Shown piece after piece: positions 58,642 to 64,000 of a stretch of DNA of 64,000 nt (position 1 is its first letter; each line of letters begins with the position of its first letter). The DNA comes from Dactylorhiza incarnata (Eukaryota; Streptophyta; Magnoliopsida; Asparagales; Orchidaceae), in contig JAWHQI010000268.1 of the NCBI GenBank assembly GCA_033032865.1, positions 1,364,001-1,428,000 on the forward strand. The letters are read 5' to 3'. Made by a program: the position numbers and the translations under genes. The notes under the pieces were generated by a model, which was not told where the DNA came from, ran no database searches, and was given only the letters and a program-made list of their open reading frames with translations.

Positions 58642-58975
58642 ATTACAAAGGGTAAAATGTAACACACCATTTTCATTGTAGAGTTATTACAAAGGATAAA
58701 ATTGGAATATCCTAAAATTATTTGGCATATTTTATCACTTTCCATAAAGGAAAAAGGTCACACGACCTTTCAATGTAGAGTCATTACAAAGGATAAAATT
58801 GAAATATTATGAAATAATTTGCTGATTTTATCATTTTTCATCCATATTTCACATGAAAGGAGCATTTTTGTACACGGGGGAAACTTGGAGTAGTGATAAA
58901 TGTAATTTCGAAAGATAGAGGGGTGCAAGCTGTAGTTATACAAACTCCCTGGGGAGATCCCGGTAATTAACCCTA
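58642..58975. mobile_element. Right half of the split foldback element
   Basis: It continues from 52278 after the duplicated ATTAC. Words such as TACAAAGGATAAAATTG and the end AGAGGGGTGCAAGCTGTAG, then GGGGAGATCCCGGTAATTAA match in reverse the start of the 36561 element. Confidence 0.75.
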
Positions 58976-59256
58976 TATATAATCGTTATGACCACCACAA
59001 AAAAACTACTTTTGAACATAAAATCACGTGAAAATGGAGCTCTATATGTGAGGTTGTGCATTCAAAAATGATGGTTCATAATCACCTTGTTCAAGACTGC
59101 TACCGCAGTGTCAAACGAAGCCAAACACACGAGAAATACACTGGTGGGCCAAATGCACGAAGAGATAGCTAGATGACTAATAGTGAAGAATAATAGTTCA
59201 ACAAACTTCCATCAAATTAGTTACTCGTGGACCATCCAACGGTTAGAAGTGGGTTA
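58976..59256. other. Spacer before SIRE-like LTR
   Basis: AT-rich. I see no coding sequence or repeat in it. Confidence 0.4.
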
Positions 59257-60528
59257 TGTTGGATCTGATGGCGCCCTTAGAGGGGGGGGGGGGGGGGGGG
59301 GGTGAATAAGGGGTTTACTGTTTTAAAGATAAACTGATAGATTTTAATGAAACAGAAAACTTTTTAGCACTGTTGCTAACGCCTAGCGCTGACTAGTTAA
59401 CGCCTGACGTTATCCCTCCAGAAAATATTTTGGCAGAAATAAACAAAGTGATTTTACTTGCACAATCTCAAATGAAATACAATTCCAGAAAACAGAGATA
59501 ATGAAAATGAATATTATATTTCAAAATGAATTACAAAGATAATATTTCAATAACGCTTGAAATAGAGGCGACAAGATAAAAATTACTCTTTGTTCTTTCA
59601 CCGGTCCTTCTCCCAAGGACCGGTTGGCTATAGCCTATCTATCCCCAGATAAAAGCCTCTAGCCACCCCCTAGATCTATCCTAGAACTAGTCGCCACGCA
59701 CAAGGCGGCGAATTTCCCCCTAAACCAAACAAGGCCTAGTCGCAACACGCAAAACGACGATTTCACTACGGTTACAAGTAAATGAAAAGATAAAGATAAA
59801 AATCAGAATAAAAGACTCCCTATATTGAAGAGCACTGAAGGAGATGTTGAAGACACGCTTTGATCATCATTGGAGTTGAAACGAGCGTCCTTCTTCAAAT
59901 TGACCGTTGCAAATCTCCTTCTCACTCTTGTTCCTCAATGGTGGTGTTGGGAGTTCTCTCTGAATTCGGGGATGAAAATGCTCTCTCAAAAGATTGGAGT
60001 GAAGGCTTCAAGGAATTCTCTTTTGAGCAACGAAATCAGGTCTTTAAATAGACACTGGAGCTAACGTCTGGCATTAGCGTTAACGCCAACGTTAAGCATC
60101 GTGTCTGGCAGTTGCTGAAGTCGTGCAAAACATCGGGATCGTGGCAGATCGTGGAACGAATTTTCGTCGAATGAAATTCGTCGAACGGAATCTCATTTCG
60201 TCGAACTCAATTTCGTCGAACACATTTAGTCGTGCGACAGCTCATTCGTCGAACGTCTAACGCCCAGCATTAAGTCCTAACGCTTGGCGTTGTCTCTGGC
60301 ATTCTCGACGGATTCCTTCTCAACGACATTTCATCTCAACGGATTCTTTTCTCGACGGATGTTAACGCGGGGTGTTAGCTCTCTTTCCAGAGAATCCTCA
60401 TCAAACATCATCCTGTTCATAGAGTTATTTAACAATAGTACCTGCACACTTATAAATACAAGCAAGATCAAATACATAGTGTGATTTGTTATTCTCAAAC
60501 TAAGAGATGTGGAACACAACCTCCAACA
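59257..60528 (-). repeat. SIRE-like copia LTR (1272 bp), 3' LTR of a truncated element
   Basis: It begins TGTTGGATCTGATGGCGCCC and a G21 run (59282-59302) on the + strand, and ends CACAACCTCCAACA. Directly after it ATCTCCCCCTTTTGATAAT is, on the minus strand, the polypurine tract typical of SIRE/Maximus elements. Inside are TTCGTCGAAC repeats and several TAACGC words. No partner LTR is present. Confidence 0.78.
60160..60260. repeat. TTCGTCGAA motif cluster in the LTR
   Basis: Five copies of TTCGTCGAA followed by C or T within 100 bases, plus a near copy TTAGTCGTGCGAC. Spacing is irregular (13-21 bases). Confidence 0.8.
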
Positions 60529-60770
60529 ATCTCCCCCTTTTGATAATAGCAAATCCACTAAGAAATAAAGATAGAGTAGTGCTTATAGTATATGATAAGC
60601 GTGATAATCATGCATACTCCCCTTATGTGGATACTCCCCCTATGTGGATATTCCCCCTACATGAATGCATGTCATAATGTACTCCCGCTAAATAATAGAT
60701 TTCTCTAAGTTATTTCTTGAAGTTAGTCTCTTCTCCCCCTTTTCTCATAATCAAAAGGAGATAGGGATGA
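60529..60770 (-). other. 3' noncoding end of the SIRE-like element
   Basis: Repeated ACTCCCCCTATGTGGAT words and CTCCCCCTTTTCTCATAATC, typical of the C-rich + strand of SIRE 3' regions. Coding sequence is missing after this, so the element is truncated. Confidence 0.65.
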
Positions 60771-61289
60771 GTAGTAGGAATTTGTTCTTGTGTGCACTCT
60801 GTAGAGATAATTGCAACTTTTTGAAAGTGAACACAGCGAAAGCAATATTTGAACATCGTTAAGAATTTGTAAGAACAAAACATAATAAGCGTTGTAAATC
60901 AAATAAGTAGATATTTTGAATTGAAATACACAAGTTGCAAATACATTTGAAATTTGGAATATTTAAAGTTAGCAAGCAAGAATATATAATATCAATGGAA
61001 GATAGGTTTACAATGTAAAATAATTTGCATTTCAAATAATCATAAACATTGTAAAGATCATGCGTTGCTATCTAGTTGATAACTTCCCAAAAAGAAGTTA
61101 TCTTGATCTATTATTTTAACTCTTTAGCTAATTTATTTGATAAATATGAATAAAAAGTATATATAAAATGGAGAGATTGTTATTTGGATTAAGTTTGGCC
61201 ATTATTGTTGTTTTTGTATGTTTTATCGCAGGGAATACAAAGATTCAAACTTAACATCAAAGGTTAATCATATATTAAAGCCAAGAACA
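60771..61289. other. AT-rich spacer
   Basis: No recognisable gene or repeat. Confidence 0.4.
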
Positions 61290-62530
61290 TGTTGCAACAA
61301 GGTCACAACAAATCCAGTACAGTTTTTATGAAGAAATTCCTACAGAAGATTTGTTACAACAAATCCAGTTCCGAAAATTCCAGGCAAAACTATGCAGAAA
61401 AATTTGTTGCAACAAATTTTTATTTGTTGCAACAAATCCGCGAAAATCTGAAATTTCAAACTCCGAAAATGTTTAAAATCCGACAGTTTTATGGCGAAAA
61501 GTCACACCCATTCGGCCATGGGGTGTCTCCAAAGTTGGCGTATGACTACGTAAGGGGAGGAGGAGAGAGAAATAATCATTCCTTTCATCTTCTTCATTAT
61601 TTCAACTTCTCCATTTTCGAAAAAAAGGAGAAAACCAGGGAAGAAAGGAGAAAACTGAAATTTAGCGCTATGTACTGTAAGATCTCTCTAATTTTGCGGC
61701 GTTTTCCGTAGTTATGAACTAAACTCTCTAAGTCTTGTATGAAGAGAGTATTGTGTGTGTTTTGATGGTGTAATCTTCTCATTTTGAGTTTGTTTGATGA
61801 ATTACTTTTGGTGAAACTTATGAATTTATTTATGAAACTGTTGGCTTATGCTTTCTTCTACTATTTCGCTACGAGATTCGAGAGATGAGTGCGTAATATT
61901 AGTTTGAAGGCTATCGTATTGCACCGTGAGATTCGAGAGATGAGTGGTGTAAATTTCTAACCAAAAGTTTTATCCTTACGGTGTGTTTCGAGATTTGAGA
62001 GAGGAGAAACGCAATCGTTCATAAGTTTACCATAGTAAAGAAGAGAGGAAGAGATTCCCTCCTCTTGCTAGCATTTCCGACTTCTATTTTATGCAATATT
62101 CGTTATTCGTCCTAAGTTAGAGATGACTAGGGGAATATAGAGTGTTAAGATCTTCGAGATTCGAGAGATGAGGAGTTCTTCCATAAAAATTGTTGCAAGA
62201 TAATTTTATCAAGCATTCTCACTTAATATTATTTGCATGCATCATTTCAACATACACAAGAAATCAGAAATACAAGATTGCTTCCTTTCCAATAGTTAAG
62301 AAGTATTTCTAAAATCTTTATAATTTGCTAATTAGTTCAAATTTTTGTTAAAATCTGTAGTATCTTAAAGAATCACCATATTCGACTTGCTTGGATTTAA
62401 AGAAACGGTGTAACTAGTATTTACAAGTATTAGGTTAAGCACTTCTCTGTGGGAATGATCTCACTCACACTTTATTACTTGATCGGCACGTATACTTGCG
62501 TTAATATATATATCCATTTTGGGCGTATCA
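61290..62530 (+). repeat. 5' LTR of an Athila/Tat-type element (left end uncertain)
   Basis: The right end is set by GGGCGTATCA before the primer site. TGTTGCAACAAGG at 61290 is a possible start but has no partner to confirm it. Four GAGATTCGAGAGATGAG-like words lie near 61870, 61928, 61990 and 62156. TTTGTTGCAACAAAT palindromes occur at 61403-61440. Confidence 0.6.
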
Positions 62531-62536
62531 TGTTTT

Positions 62537-62555
62537 TGGCTCCGTTGCCAGGGAA
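62537..62555 (+). other. Primer binding site, tRNA-Asp type
   Basis: TGGCTCCGTTGCCAGGGAA differs at two places from TGGCGCCGTTGCCGGGGA, the site used by Athila and Tat elements. Confidence 0.82.
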
Positions 62556-62739
62556 GTGCGACGAATCTAGTGTTTTTCTTGCAATATTAGTGAACCTGAG
62601 TATTTAGAGCTCAAGTTTTTTTTTTCTATTAGATAAATTAATTGTGAAGTTGTCTTTTTTTTTAATTCCCTTTTCATTGTTATTTAAAATTTTCTAAGCG
62701 GACCTTCATAGTGGTTTTGTATTTATACAGATAATTTAT

Positions 62740-62927
62740 GCATCATTTCAATTTGTGAATCCACCCCTACAAATCATGTTTTCTTATTCTCAATGTCGAT
62801 GATGCGGGTCTTATAATCATAATAGTGATGAATGTTATATAGGAGACCGTAGTTATATTTCATATGGCTCACCCAATTTGGCACCAATATCCTATGATGC
62901 GTCATATGTCGAGCTTAATTCTTATAA
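62740..62927 (+). pseudogene. Gag-like zinc-knuckle region, first frame
   Basis: The frame reads PPLQIMFSYSQCR, a TGA, then CGSYNHNSDECYIGD. Ignoring the stop, the cysteines and histidine fit CX2CX4HX4C. The reading then moves to another frame near 62925. Confidence 0.55.
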
Positions 62928-64000
62928 TTACGCACATCCACAACAAGTATCGTTCCTTATTTCAGCCCGACCCCTCAAAAACCGAGAAGAAATGAGAAAC
63001 AATGTTTGTTTTGTCATAGCACTGACCAAGCATTAAAAGATTGCATTGCATTTCAACGTAAAAGGGAAAAGGAGGATGAGCTGGCTATTCAAATTGTCTC
63101 GTCCTCTTCTCATTCCGGTGTTTCTTCCACCTATGATGATATATACGCAGTATCACCTTGTCTACGAGGGAGTGTTGCAGATATTCCTATCATAATTTCC
63201 GATGATTGGTGCTATGACATAGTGGAACCTCCTCTCCCTACACATTCATCATCTCTTTTGGATTCACCCCGGGAGGAACCAATCTGTATATTCTCTGATA
63301 CTGTGTTTGACACAGTTCCTTCATTGCATAAACTTTCTGCACCCATTTCCTCTAATACTGCTTTAGCCATCCAACATGTCAAGGTTACAGAGATTGTAGT
63401 CGAATCACAAAAGTTCGACGAGGATATCTCACTGGTTGAGGAAGTATCCACTTACTCATTTGTTGACGATGCCAATGTCGCTTGCGTGACTCCTATACCC
63501 TCTGATATCTCTTGCCCCGCCTTGGATGTCGACAGCAGTGTACGTACTTTGGAGCCTGTTGAGAGTGAGACCGGGACCACTCCCCTGATTTTCAATTATT
63601 TAAGTCTTTCTTCTAATTTATTTCCTAAACCCCCTTCGCCATCTGAGTCTATGCAAGTTAATGAGTCGCGGGTGCATCAGGAGGATAGGGAGCGACAAGC
63701 TCAATTTGATGTGGTGAGCATCCTCTTTTGTGAGGAGGTTGATCACTCCTTCATCGAGGCAGCTCTACTTGTTGCTTTCTCCCCATGTATTGTCCCTGAG
63801 GACGATGACACCTTGCTAGACAAAGATATATATTTTGATGAGATGAGTGAGGAGCAGACCTCCTCCTCCTCTTACTTTCTATTTCCCTTACCTGTGAAGT
63901 TCAGGTATTACTATTCAGGAGAGGAGGTAATTGTGTTATCTCCATATCGGTACCCATTACCGCAATGGATATTAAGGCATTTACCTGTTCACTTTATCTT
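62928..64000 (+). CDS. Acidic open frame of unknown function in an Athila/Tat-type element, runs off the window
   Basis: Open for 357 codons from after TAA 62925-62927 to the right edge, with no stop. It begins with a second knuckle-like CLFCHSTDQALKDC, where Gln stands in the His position, then KRKREKEDEL-like basic and acidic residues. The rest is rich in Ser, Asp, Glu and Pro (VSSSSHSGVSSTYDDIYAVS, EEQTSSSSYFLFPLP) and matches no gag, protease or RT that I know. The first ATG in frame is near 63650. It lies about 400 bases after an Asp-type primer site, so it belongs to the internal region of that LTR element. It could be a gag C-terminal extension or the product of a non-autonomous (LARD) element. 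Confidence 0.55.

Overview
The window is nuclear DNA from a flowering plant, probably a eudicot. It has spliced genes with GT-AG introns, a tRNA-derived SINE, Tourist-like MITEs and many layered LTR retrotransposons of plant type. I cannot name the species. Only two host protein genes are well supported, both on the + strand: a small U1-type plus CCCH zinc-finger protein (four exons, 6147-32546) and a GH28 polygalacturonase (six exons, 37838-42973). Almost everything else is mobile DNA or its remains.

Layout. 1-3221: 3' part of a broken Ty3/gypsy chromovirus with its 3' LTR. 3369-5010: decayed MULE transposase. 6147-32546: the zinc-finger gene; exons 1-3 lie at 6147-8447 and the last exon at 32437-32546, so intron 3 is about 24 kb. 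That intron holds a nest: an old + strand gypsy element (12307-29374, TSD AACTC), interrupted inside its RT by a minus-strand non-autonomous LTR element (16550-26130, TSD CTGAG), which itself contains a 5'-truncated copia piece (17242 to about 19430) and a younger, nearly complete minus-strand gypsy element (19813-25274, TSD GTCGG).

33-37 kb is intergenic, with foldback MITEs, a Tourist MITE that is almost all palindrome, a hAT transposase fragment and microsatellites. 37838-42973 is the polygalacturonase, whose last intron (3.3 kb) has collected inserts. 45169-51160 is a full-length, lightly damaged minus-strand copia element (TSD GATAG). 52279-58641 is a minus-strand gag-only LTR element (TSD ATTAC) with three kinds of tandem repeat: 111-bp units with hairpins in each LTR, a 45-bp array in gag, and a 27-copy 78-bp array before the 3' LTR. 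It landed inside a foldback MITE whose uninterrupted relative is present at 36.6-36.9 kb. 59257-60528 is a SIRE-like LTR. From about 61.3 kb to the right edge is the 5' end of an Athila/Tat-type element with a tRNA-Asp-like primer site and an acidic open frame that leaves the window.

There is no operon-like logic. The interest lies in a short conserved gene whose transcript must cross 24 kb of nested retroelements, and in the repeat architecture of the non-autonomous elements, including a 758-codon open frame without a start codon, antisense to the gag-only element. I saw no CRISPR array, rRNA gene or tRNA gene.
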